NCBI GenBank assembly: GCA_002914845.1
Contig: JXTC01000026.1
Span: 1,428,870 to 1,492,869, forward strand
DNA length: 64,000 nucleotides
DNA from: Trema orientale
Taxonomy: Eukaryota > Streptophyta > Magnoliopsida > Rosales > Cannabaceae
Reading direction: 5' to 3'
Part shown: positions 35,397 through 45,766 of the stretch, piece by piece
How the letters are laid out: every line of letters starts with the position of its first letter
Position numbering within the stretch: the stretch's first letter is position 1
Translations under genes and position numbers: made by a program
The notes under the pieces: generated by a model
What the model saw: only the letters and a program-made list of their open reading frames with translations
Databases searched by the model: none
Told to the model about the DNA's origin: nothing

Positions 35397-36378
35397 GTTC
35401 TTTTTCTTAGACAAAATTAACTATTGCAAGTAATAATATATCTAGAAATAAAAATATAACAATAATATATTATAACATACGATTTAACAAATAATTTGGA
35501 TAAAAATAATTATCATGAAGTTAAATCAAATAACGTAATAAATAAATCACAATTAATTTACTATAATAATAATTATAATTATAATAATCAAAATAACAAA
35601 GGAGTTTAAGGAAACTAAACCGAGACACAATTTCCCTAAAACAGTTACACCTTCTCACCGGAGTGCTTAGAGGAATGTCAGCAGCGTCTGTTTCCCAGGA
35701 TAAAACGGTTCACGAATATCAACGTCGCACTAACTTACTACTTACAATGAACTGAGCAATGCCCAAACTCTATCACCAGAACTCAAGAGAACTTGACCAC
35801 TCTTATAAGAAAGAACAAGAACTCAAACTTTCTAACTTCTAACTAACTCCTCTCTAACTTCTAACTAACATTTCTTAACCGCCACAGAGAGAAGTAGAAG
35901 AGAGGAATAAGCTAAAAAAATATTTTAGTGTCTTGGTGTGTCTAAAAGTGAAGGAGAATGTCTCCTTTTATAGTGTTCATGGGGGAACCAAACCATTAAT
36001 ATCTCATTAATATGGCTGAAAATATTTTTTTGTTACAACATAACAGCCCTTTAATATGGCTGAAAAATGTTTATCTGTTACAACGTAACAGTAACAGCCC
36101 ATATTAATGATGGCTGAAAATGTTTGCCTGTTACAACGTAACAGCAACAACCCATTAATATAGCTGAAAACCGTTTAGCTGTTACAACATAACTGCCAAA
36201 ACGTTTTTGGCTGTTACTTCAGCTTTTTGAGGCCTAATAAATGTCCAAAATCAATTTTGTAACTCTTGTATGTTACAAATTCAATTCTAGAACCTCTTCA
36301 CTTTGGATTTCAATTTCTCATTCACCCATGCTTCAAAATGGCTATTAACAATAGTTTTTCCAAACCATTTTTCCAACA
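35397..36378 (-). repeat. 3' LTR of the copia element
   Basis: Begins TGTTGGAA at 36378 (minus strand) next to the polypurine tract. It retains about 70 bp near 35695-35765 that the other LTR has lost, and lacks the MITE that interrupts the other LTR. Confidence 0.85.
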
Positions 36379-36391
36379 ATTCCCCACATGA
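36379..36391 (-). promoter_or_regulatory. Polypurine tract of the copia element
   Basis: On the minus strand ATGTGGGGAAT directly precedes the LTR start TGTTGGAA, the usual place for priming of second-strand DNA. Confidence 0.65.
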
Positions 36392-37011
36392 ATGAAATTG
36401 ACGACCTAAGACTCGACCGACATGGTGATAGAATTCAACGGTCGAAACCTGCATAGGATAGGTAGGTGTTACCCTTTGAACCTTCCCTTGTGAAAATACG
36501 TTTACATTACTAACTAAACAGTAGACGCGATGTCCTTGAACTATTTTGTCATTTGTGTAAATGATGATATATCTCACATAGGAATCTTCCTGACACTTTC
36601 TCAGTTCTCACTGTTATGTTCGTTTTGGCCATGAACATACGCCTGGTTCTGCAAGAGTTTAATAAGAATTGCGCCCTAAAAATTCCCTTAGAAGCGGCCC
36701 TACTTCTCTCTCACATAGGTGATCTCTTAATTAAGAGTAACCCGCATTACTCTGCTCGAAATTCTCTTTTCGACGTATAAGAATCATTAAAAGCATAGCT
36801 TAACCTTTCGTTTTACGGGTATCACTGTTTCATCATAGGAATGAATATGAGGAAAATCCCTGCAGTGATCCAATACAGTCTTTACAATTTAGTTGTCCCT
36901 TTTGAACCTAGTTCTTGGGATCTCTAGTCAACTAGGTTGGTTATCCACTGTATTGACCTATTCTTTCATGAGCTTTAGTCTCATTCCCCTCGATGACTTT
37001 TCAACTAACTC

Positions 37012-37111
37012 TCAATTTAACCCTTTGGTTAGCGGATCCGCAATGTTATCTTTTGACTTTACATAGTCTACAGAGATAACCCCAGTTGAGAGTAGTTGTC
37101 TAATGGTATTG

Positions 37112-37152
<41 letters not shown>

Positions 37153-40100
37153 GCTCTGTGCTCTACCAATTGCAGATTGACTATCACAATGTATGCAAAT
37201 TGCAGGCACGAGTTTTGGCCATCTTGGAATATCCTATCCAGTACGATAAATTCAGATTCTATAGTAGATCTAGCAATAACAGTTTATTTCGAGGATTTCC
37301 ATGACACTGCTGCACCTCCTAGTGTGAATATATAACCACTAATAGATTTTGAATCTTTAATATCAGATATCCAATTTGCATTACTGTAACCTTCAAGTAC
37401 AGAGGGATATCTTGTATAGTGCAGCCCATAATTACGTATAAACCGTAAATATTTTAATACTCTTATAATCCCTTGCCAATGCTCAGCTCTAGGATTACTT
37501 GCGTATCTACTTAGTTTACTAACTGCATAGGCAATATCTGGTCTTGTACAACTCATCAAGTACATTAGACTGCCTATCACTCTAGAATATTCTACTTGAG
37601 AAACACTCTCACTTTTATTCTTGGATAGACATAAAGTTAAATCTATTGGTGTTTTGACAACTCCAGAATTATCTTTATCGAATTTTCCAAGAATATTGTT
37701 CACATAATGTGACTGACTTAAAACAAGCCCATCTGATACTCTTGAGATTTTTATTCCCAAAATGACTTCGGCTAAACCTATGTCTTTCATGTCAAATCTT
37801 GAATTCAACATATTTTTGGTAGATTTGATCATTTATCATCACTACCAACAATGAGCATGTCATCAACGTAGAGACATAAAATGACATAACCATTTTCGGT
37901 GTCTTTGACATATACACATTTGTCACATTCGCTGATTTTAAATCCGTTAGCCTTCATAGCATTGTCAAATTTTTCATGCCATTGTTTCGGAGCTTGTTTT
38001 AATCCATACAAGGATTTCACCAACTTACAGACTTTATTTTCCTGCCCTGGTGCAGAAAAACCTTCATGTTGTTCCATATAAATCTCTTCCTCTAGATCTC
38101 CATTTAGAAAGGCTGTTTTTACATCCATTTAGTGTATTTCGAGATTCCGCAAAGCGGCAATCGCAAGCACCATCCTAATGGAATTTATTCTCGTCACAGG
38201 AGAATAAGTGTCAAAGTAGTCCAGACCTTCTTTCTGTCTGTAAACTTTAATTACAAGTCTTGTCTTGTACTTATCAATCGATCCATCGGCTTTCATTTTC
38301 CTTTTAAAAATCTACTTTGGACCTATTGGTTTACATCCAAGAGGAAGGTCCACTAGTTCCCAAATATGATTTTGTAAGATGGAATGAATTTCGCTCTTGA
38401 TAGCATCTTTCCACGAAGGTGCTTCAGTAGAGCTTATAGCCTCGGTATACGTTCGAGGCTCACTTTCTAGTAAGTATGTCAGAAAATCCGGACCAAAAGA
38501 TTTTTCTGTCCTTGCTCTCTTACTACGTTGAGGTTCAACCTCGGCTTCTTCAATTTTATCATGGTCCTGACTATTCTCAATAATAGTCTCATGTGTTCGT
38601 TTAGACGAACTTGCTTCTTCTTTGGATTTACAAAGAAATACATGTTCAAAGAACGATGCATTCCTTGATTCCATTATCGTGTTTTTATGTATGTCTGGGA
38701 TTTTTGACTCATACACAAGAAACCGATAAGCACTACTATTTTGTGCATAGCCAATAAAAATGCAATCAACGGTTTTCGGACCAATTTTCACCTTCTTAGG
38801 TATTGGTACGGCCACTTTGGCAAGACATCCCCATATTCGTAAATAATTGTAGGATGGTTTTCTTCCTTTCCACAACTCATATGGAGTCTTTTCTATTTTC
38901 TTTTTTGGTACCTTATTCAAAAGATAATTGGCCGTCAAAATGGCTTCTCCCCACATGTTCTAGGGTAACCCAGAACTTATTAAGATTGCATTCATCATTT
39001 CTTTCAAGGTACGATTCTTTCGCTCAGCAACTCCATTTGACTGAGGCGAGTAAGGTACTGTGGTTTCATGTATGATTCCATACTGTGCACAGATTTCCTC
39101 AAAAGGTGAATCATACTCTCCATCTCGATCACTTCTTAGCACCTTAATTTTCTTATTGAGTTGATTCTCAACCTCATTCTTATAGAGAATAAACTTCTCC
39201 ATAACTTCGTACTTGGATTTTAGCAAATACACATAACAGTATTTTGTGCTATCATCGACAAAAGTAATAAAATACTTATTGCCTCCCTTTGTTTGTACAA
39301 ATTTCAAATCACAAATATCACTGTGAATTAGATCAACGGGTTTAGTGTTCCTTTCAACACTTTGAAACGATGACCTAGTCAGTTTTGCCTCAACACAAGT
39401 TTCACACTTGTGTTTTGAATCAATATTAAAAATGGGTATGTGGTTTATATTAATTAATCTATGCAAAGTATCATAATTAATGTGTCCTATTCTACCGTGC
39501 CATACATTGGAAGACTCAAGCAAATAAGCAGAAGGGCTAGCTTTATTATTACTTGGCTTAATAGTTATTACATTCAGTTTAAAAAGCCTATCACATACAT
39601 AACCCTTCCCCACGTACAATCCGCTCTTAGACAAAATTACTTTATCTGACTCGAACACTATGCGGAATCCATGCTTATTCAGCAACGAACCGGACACTAA
39701 GTTCTTGCGGATCTCTGGCACATACAGTACATTGTTCAAAGTCAGCTCCTTCCTAGAAGTCATCTTAAAGACCACCTTGCCTTGGCCTTCGACAGTAGAT
39801 ATGGTAGAGTTTCCCATAAATAACTTCTCCCCGCTCTCAAACGGTTTGAAGGAAGTGAACAAATCTTTGTCAGAACATACGTACCGAGTGGCACCGATGT
39901 CAAGCCACCATTCTTTAGGATTAGACCCAACTAGGTTCACTTCAGAAACTACTGCACAGAGGTCTATGTCAGAAACCTCTTGAGTGATTTCATCCACTAT
40001 GGCTTCATTCTTCTCCTTATTTGGAAGTCGACAGTCTGAAGCCTTGTGATCCATCTTGTCACAGTTGAAGCACTTCCCTTGGAATTTCTGCTTCTTGCCT

Positions 40101-40906
40101 ATTCCACCTTTAGGCTCCAACTTATGGCTTGGCTATTTTTGTTTATTCTTCTTGGCTTTAGAGTCTTGAGAATGTTCTACAATATTTGCCTTAGCCATAG
40201 GCGTACTAGACGAAGCTCCTGACTTTTCAGCATGTCTGTTGTCTTTCTCAATGCGAAGTCGCACAGTAAGCTCTTCAAGGTTCATTGCCTTTTCGCTTGT
40301 ATTTGAGGTAGTTCTTGAAATTCTTCCATGCAGGGGGTAGGTTTTCAATGACAGTAGCTACTTGGAAGGGTTCACATATGACCATCCCCTCAGCCTGAAT
40401 TTCATGAAGAATCAATTGAAATTCTTGAACTTGACTGATTACTGTTTTGGAGTCGACCATTTTAAAGTCTAAGAAGAGTCCCACCACAAATTTCTTGGAC
40501 CCAGCATCCTCAGTCTTATATTTATAGTCAAGTGACTTCCGTAATTCCTTTGCCGTCTTCTTGTTACGATATACTTCGTATAAAGGATCGGTTAAACCGT
40601 TCATTACATAATTACGGCAAAGGTAGTCTGACTGTTTCTAAGCATCAACTGCTGCGATGACTTGGAAATCTTGCTCATTATCGTTGGCTTTGGAGCCTCT
40701 TCAGTCAAGAACCTCGCAAGGTTTAATGTGGTCAGATAGAATAAAATCTTCTATTGCCACATTTTGAAGTTCAACCCATTGAACTTCTCAGGCTTCTCTC
40801 CGTGGTGCATTCCTGGTACTACCGGAGTCACAATAGGGGTTGGTATTTGAACTATAATAGGAGCAGGCACATGGGCCATAACATAATTGTTTGATTCATT
40901 TGCCAT
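37012..40906 (-). pseudogene. Copia gag-pol, multiply disrupted
   Basis: A gag start is at 40906. UBN2-type Gag follows to about 40140, then a zinc knuckle CFNCDKMDHKASDC (C2HC form kept). The aspartic protease site reads DIGAT where DSGAT is usual. Pre-integrase and integrase lie at about 39600-38960 (WHGRIGH, CETC, DDS, SPQSNGVAERKN). The reverse transcriptase is at about 38130-37500 with the YVDD motif intact. RNase H ends near 37012 (SAIGRAQSN, KSRHIRRRHN, DNIADPLTKGL). Breaks seen: nonsense codons in early gag, before the zinc knuckle (40133), at 38957-38962, at 38312, just before 38128 and near 37284; frameshifts near 40650, 40300 and 37830; and an internal deletion near 37250. No product can be made. 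Confidence 0.9.
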
Positions 40907-41163
40907 TTCTGACAAGAATAGCAAATCCAATGAGATTTCTTTTTCTAGAAATAAACGGCAATAATCAAGTATTACTCAATAGACAAACTCCCAGGAAAGA
41001 CCGCAGAGGGGTCACAAACGGTCCCGCTTAAAATCCAGCCTCAGCCAGAACTTGTCTAAATTGTAATTGTTCAATTATCACAATTTATTAAAGAAATATC
41101 TCCAATCACAATATATAAATCTAGATATATTATAAAGCAATAACACATAAAAGACGTATAACT

Positions 41164-42276
41164 GTTTTAAGATTGTTAGACAATATTAGCGATTGCAAGT
41201 AATAATATATCTAGAAATGAAAATATAACAATAATATGTTATGACATATGATTTAACAAATAACTTGGATAAAAATAATTATTATGAAGTTAAATCAAAT
41301 AACGTAATAAATAAATCACAGGGGATGGCTACGGTAGGGGCGTCCCTACGTAGAGTCATGCCTTAATTATCGTTGGATGGGAATCTGTGGAGAATAACGG
41401 GAATCTGTGGGGAATAACGAGAATCTGTGGAGAATCTATTTATATACAGATTCCCATCCAACGGTGAATAAACAGGACCCTACGTAGGGGTGCCCCTACT
41501 GTAGACGCGCCATAAATCACAATCAATTTACTATAATAATAATCATGACTATAATAATCAAAATAACAAAGGAGTTTAAGGAAACCAAACCGAGTCTTGT
41601 GTTTCACACAATTTCCTTAAAACAGTTATGCCTCCTCACCGAGGTGCTTAGAAGAATGTCAGCAGCGTCTGTTTCCCAGTATAAAGCAGTTCATGGAAAA
41701 CTTGACCACTCTTATAAGAAAGAACAAGAACTCAAACTCTCTAACTTCTAACTAACTTCTAACTAACATTTCTTAACTGCCACATAGAGAAGTAGAAGAG
41801 AGGAATAGGCTAAAAAAATATTTTGGTGTCTTGGTGTGTCTAAGAGTGAAGGAGAATGTCTCCTTTTATAGTGTTTATGGGAGAACCAAGCCATTAACAT
41901 CTCATTAATATAGTTGAAAACGTTTTTCTGTTACAACATAATAGTCCTTTAATATGGCTGAAAAATGTTTGTCTGTTACAACGTAACAGTAACAGCCCAT
42001 ATTAATGATGGCTAAAAATTTTTGTCTATTACAATGTAACAGCAACAACCCATTAATATAACTGAAAACCGTTTGGCTGTTACAACATAACTGCCAAAAC
42101 GTTTTTGGTTGTTACCTCAGTTTTATGAGGTCTAATAAATGTCCAAAATGAATTTTGTAACTCTTGTATGTTACAAATTCAATTCTAGAACCTCCTCACT
42201 TTGGGTTTCAATTTCTCATTCACCCATGCCTCAAAATGGCTATTAACAATGGTTTTTCTAAACCATGTTTCCAACA
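41164..42276 (-). repeat. 5' LTR of the copia element, MITE-interrupted
   Basis: Matches 35397-36378 except for a 191-bp insertion at 41321-41511 plus its TSD, a deletion of about 70 bp near 41697, and scattered substitutions. The TGTTGGAA end is at 42276. Confidence 0.85.
41321..41511. mobile_element. 191-bp MULE-type hairpin MITE in one LTR
   Basis: Flanked by ATAAATCACA on both sides (41311-41320, 41512-41521), present once in the other LTR, so the boundaries are exact. The ends TACGGTAGGGGCGTCCCTAC and, inverted, TACAGTAGGGGCACCCCTAC match closely. The interior GTTGGATGGGAATCTGTGG is itself inverted near the far end, and GGAATCTGTGGGGAATAACG repeats about three times. It is a near-complete foldback with a 9-10 bp TSD. 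Confidence 0.9.
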
Positions 42277-42455
42277 CTTTTATATGGAGTAGATGATTTT
42301 GACGACTTTGACTCATGGCGCTGCTGCTAGTTCCATAAAGGTTAAGCCTAATTTCATGGTGTGAAATTTGTGGAGTTCATAGGCAATGTTTCCCAATTAG
42401 GTGTCGTCACGAGAAAGTAGTAACTGTAACCCGTGATCCCAAGAGGAATAACAAC

Positions 42456-43346
42456 AACTAAGGGGCATCATAACTAAAAAACAGTTTTTTATTTTTAAAA
42501 ATAGAAAACTGTTCTCTGAAAACAAGTAAGGAGTTTGGCATTGTTATCTGAGAACAGTTTTTCAAAATAGAATTAAAGAAAACAGAAAATTCAGAGAACA
42601 AAATGTTGTTTTTAAAATATTTTCTTAACATTTTCTTTTTCTAAAAAAGAAAAAAAAAAATTTCTTCCATATGACTTTCATATACACATTTTTTTGTAAC
42701 TTTCTTTCTCATCATTTTCTCTCATCACTTTCTCTCTCATAATTTTCTCTCTCATCACTTTTTCTCTCTTCATTCTCTCAACCCTCATTCTTTTTCATCA
42801 CTTTCTCTCTCCTCATTCTCTCTCCTCATTTTATTTTATTACTTTCTCTCTCATTATTTTCTATCTTTTCATTTTTTTAATCACATTATATCTCCTCATT
42901 CTCTATTGCTACTTTGTTTTTTATAAGTTTTTTTATCTTTATTTTCTGTCCCCATACATTTTTATCACTTTCTCTCTCTTGTGTGTTTTCGTTAGTTTTT
43001 TTTTTCTTCTGTCTTTCTCAACACGTTTTATTTCCCTATTCTCTCTTATCACTTTCTCTCTCATTATTATCTTTCATTACCTTTTCTCTTGTGACTTTCT
43101 TTCTCCTCATTCCCTTACTTGAAGTTATCTATAGTCACTCTCTCTTGACTTTTTTTCTCTAAATATTTTTTTTATAATACAAATATGATTTTTTATATTC
43201 ACATAATTTTTTTTCCTAAAAATGTTTTTAGAAAACATTTGCCAAACACCCATTGTTCTTTGAAAACATTATAAAACAGTTTTTGTTCTCATTTCTAAAA
43301 ACACAACTCTGAAAACAAAAAACAAAAAATAATGCCAAACAGGCCC
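42456..43346. mobile_element. Probable foldback element with a TC-rich core
   Basis: The flanking segments AAAACTGTTCTCTGAAAACA (left) and AGAACAAAAACTGTTTTATA-like (right, inverted) and a TTTGGCATT motif at each side are inverted copies; GCCAAACAGGCCC near the right edge is typical of MITE ends. No TSD fixed. Confidence 0.45.
42690..43160. repeat. Degenerate TCTCTCATCACTTT tandem array
   Basis: Irregular repeats of about 14-20 bp, pyrimidine-rich on the plus strand. Open frames through it are low complexity and unlikely to be genes. Confidence 0.65.
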
Positions 43347-43494
43347 TAAAATACTTTCTCGGTTGAATATCCCCGTACACATTCTGCGAGTATTTGATAT
43401 GTCTGCCTAAGTTGCAGTAATCCTTGGAAATCTTGATCCTTTGGTGATAGCATTGCTTGTGGAATACATTGTCAAAGATTGAAGATGTTTGACC

Positions 43495-44165
43495 CCAAGG
43501 ACGAAAATATTGTTATTGATGGCACCGTTACCTTATAGAAAAATCTGGAAAAATATCGATGTCAACGGAAGTTTCCGAAAAATTCATAGAAATTATAAAT
43601 ATTGCCTAAAAATATTGAATTTCTCAATAATGCTTTAAGAACTACTATAACATTCAATAATACACTTATTAAATTAGTTTTCTCACAACAATAGTGTATG
43701 CCTATTACAAATATATACATTGTAGGTTGAATATAATGTGTTACATTTAGATAATAACTTTAATGATTAGCTACTACTTTTTCATGATTACATAAATGCA
43801 AATATTTAACAATATATTACACTCATACATTATAGGAAAACATCAATATTCAATACTTTCAAAAGTGTAAGAATTTCAAAAGTATTTAACAATATTATTT
43901 GGTTATCTCTTCTATTTTTTTTTTTTTTCCATTTTTTTAAATACTTTTGTCTTGTATATAGTGTATAGGGTATAGGTTTAGTTAAAAAGATGTCAAAAAT
44001 TGGGCCTTTTTTTTACCTGGTAAACATTTCAGTTGCATTTTATCGATATTTACTGAAATATCCATGATGTTTTCCGATATTTCAGCGATATTATTTAGAA
44101 TTATAAACAAAAATTTCCAATAAATCGATATTCTACCGATATTTCACCAATATTTTGATTACGAG
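43495..44165. repeat. Foldback repeat with ATATCGAT motifs
   Basis: AAAAATATCGATG and GAAATATCG-type motifs on the left are inverted on the right (ATTTATCGATATTTACTGAA, CCGATATTTCAGCGATAT). The ends resemble each other inverted (GGACGAAAATATTG and TAATCAAAATATTGG). Non-coding; superfamily unknown. Confidence 0.5.
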
Positions 44166-44719
44166 AAAAGAGACTGTAGAACTAAATAGTTGGATTTGAA
44201 CTAGTTGAAATCGAAGTACTTTTCTAAGGTATTGATTTCATGAGATTCAATTAATACGAAACAAAAGAAATTTTGTAACACGAACTACAAAACCTGAGCC
44301 AGAGCCTGGATTGGGCCGTAATATCAAACTGTTGTTGCACGTGCTGAACCATTATAAAAGCTTGAGGTTTGAATTGTGGCAGCATTTGCCTCCGAATCAA
44401 AGCAGCACGGCCATTGGAGACATTTTGAGATTGCTGGAACATATTGCCATGATCGTTTTAAGGACTCAGTGCCTTTCTCCTTTCCTGAAGTGCAACAACC
44501 AACACTGATTGGTACAAAATCAGGTTGGATATTATAACCTCCCAAATGATTGGAATCCCGTCGCAACCTGTCCTTGGAGCCATATCTACGGAGGATCAAT
44601 GCTCAAATACCATTCAGTGCTGAATCACACACATTCGAAAGAACCACAGAAAAAATATTGAATTCAAGCCAAATGTAAAGAAGCCACGTTTCTTTCCCAG
44701 AGAAACCAAGCAACCATAC

Positions 44720-45567
44720 CTTGGAATGAAGATATTCCTGATGGCCACATCGATCCACTTCAGTCCTAGAAAAATGGGAAGGTATGCATTTTGAATGTTC
44801 GTGGTCAAGCCTCTTGCAAAGAGATGCTTTACTGTTTCAACTCTGCACTGCATTCATGCCAGCTGACCTGCATTAGTGAAAAATAATCTGTGATTCTGGT
44901 TTACATGACAGTTTGAACTAATATTCTTCATATTTCAAGATGTATCCCTTTTGCCTCAAAATTATCGAATGTATTCATATGCTTTTACAAACCTTCACAG
45001 ATTGCCAATGCTTTTTCTATCGTACCCATGTATCTGTCAAAAAGACACATCCCAGTAAGCTAAGTATCATCTTATAGCAGTAATATAAATGAAAAATTGT
45101 AAGCAATTGATATCCCATCTCTATTTTTCTACGACGACATGGCACAAGAAGAAACAGGAAGTACAAATCAGTCACAATCGAATTCATAATAAGTCGGTCA
45201 CGTATATCAACTAAATGTTCTGTTTAGGCTCTCAGCTTTCAATCCTTGAATAATAGCCATTTTTGACATTCTATCCTAAGAGTTTCAAGGCCCCATATTG
45301 TCATCTTTTTAGAAATATTTTATACATGGTCCATGCTTTACTTTATTGTCTCATTCTGCCTTGATTATAAAAGGCTTAATATCTTTTTGGGCATTATCAG
45401 AAAGAAATCTAGTAACAACCATTGACCTGTACATGTAACTAATCTAACCTACATGGGTACAAATCCGTTGGGTCAGAGTCAAAACCATAGCCCATGCTAA
45501 CAAATCTGGAAGCATCAGGTGCCACCTCAACTCTAATAACCTGCTCCAGAAACCTGATTTAGGGAAT
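44720..45567 (-). other. Unidentified spliced exons downstream of the PPR gene
   Basis: Three minus-strand exons fit together in phase with GT-AG introns: about 45553 (or 45567) to 45449, 45033-44993 and 44867-44720. Their joined reading contains VIRVEVAPDASRFVSMGYGF, then YMGTIEKALAICEGQLA and a stop at the start of the third. The preserved phase across two introns and the protein-like composition argue for a real gene end. An upstream coding exon is not visible before the PPR stop. This may be the 3' part of another gene overlapping the PPR transcription unit, or a spliced 3' UTR with old coding content. The family is not recognised. 44290-44640 may hold further transcribed sequence (SQNVSNGRAALIRRQ on the minus strand), also unrecognised. 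Confidence 0.4.
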
Positions 45568-45766
45568 CTGCGGAGTTCAAACACACGCATCAAGTGAACA
45601 AACAGAAAGCATTATGACTGTTAACTGATTTATGTCCACGAAATAATAGCCTAGCCAGCAATTAAGCTAACATTTCACAAGTTACCTGTTTCAGGCCTGT
45701 TGAACAATGAAATGATGGCTCCCACATAAACTTCCAGAGTGACAAGAAAAGCACAACTGTTCCACA

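Larger units (their letters stand above)
35397..42276 (-). mobile_element. Full-length degenerate Ty1/copia retrotransposon
   Basis: The two LTRs (41164-42276 as the 5' LTR and 35397-36378 as the 3' LTR) run TGTT...AACA and enclose a gag-pol region read on the minus strand in copia order: gag, protease, integrase, reverse transcriptase, RNase H. A polypurine tract abuts the 3' LTR. No primer-binding site complementary to initiator tRNA-Met is seen just inside the 5' LTR, and the expected 5-bp TSD is not evident. The coding region has many stops and frameshifts and the LTRs have diverged visibly, so the element is old and inactive. Confidence 0.9.

Noticed and set aside
37012-40906. Functional copia polyprotein
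   Set aside because: Many nonsense codons, at least three frameshifts, an internal deletion and an altered protease site.
42914-43162. 82-residue leucine/serine/phenylalanine-rich frame
   Set aside because: Low-complexity translation of a TCTCTCATCACTTT-type tandem array.
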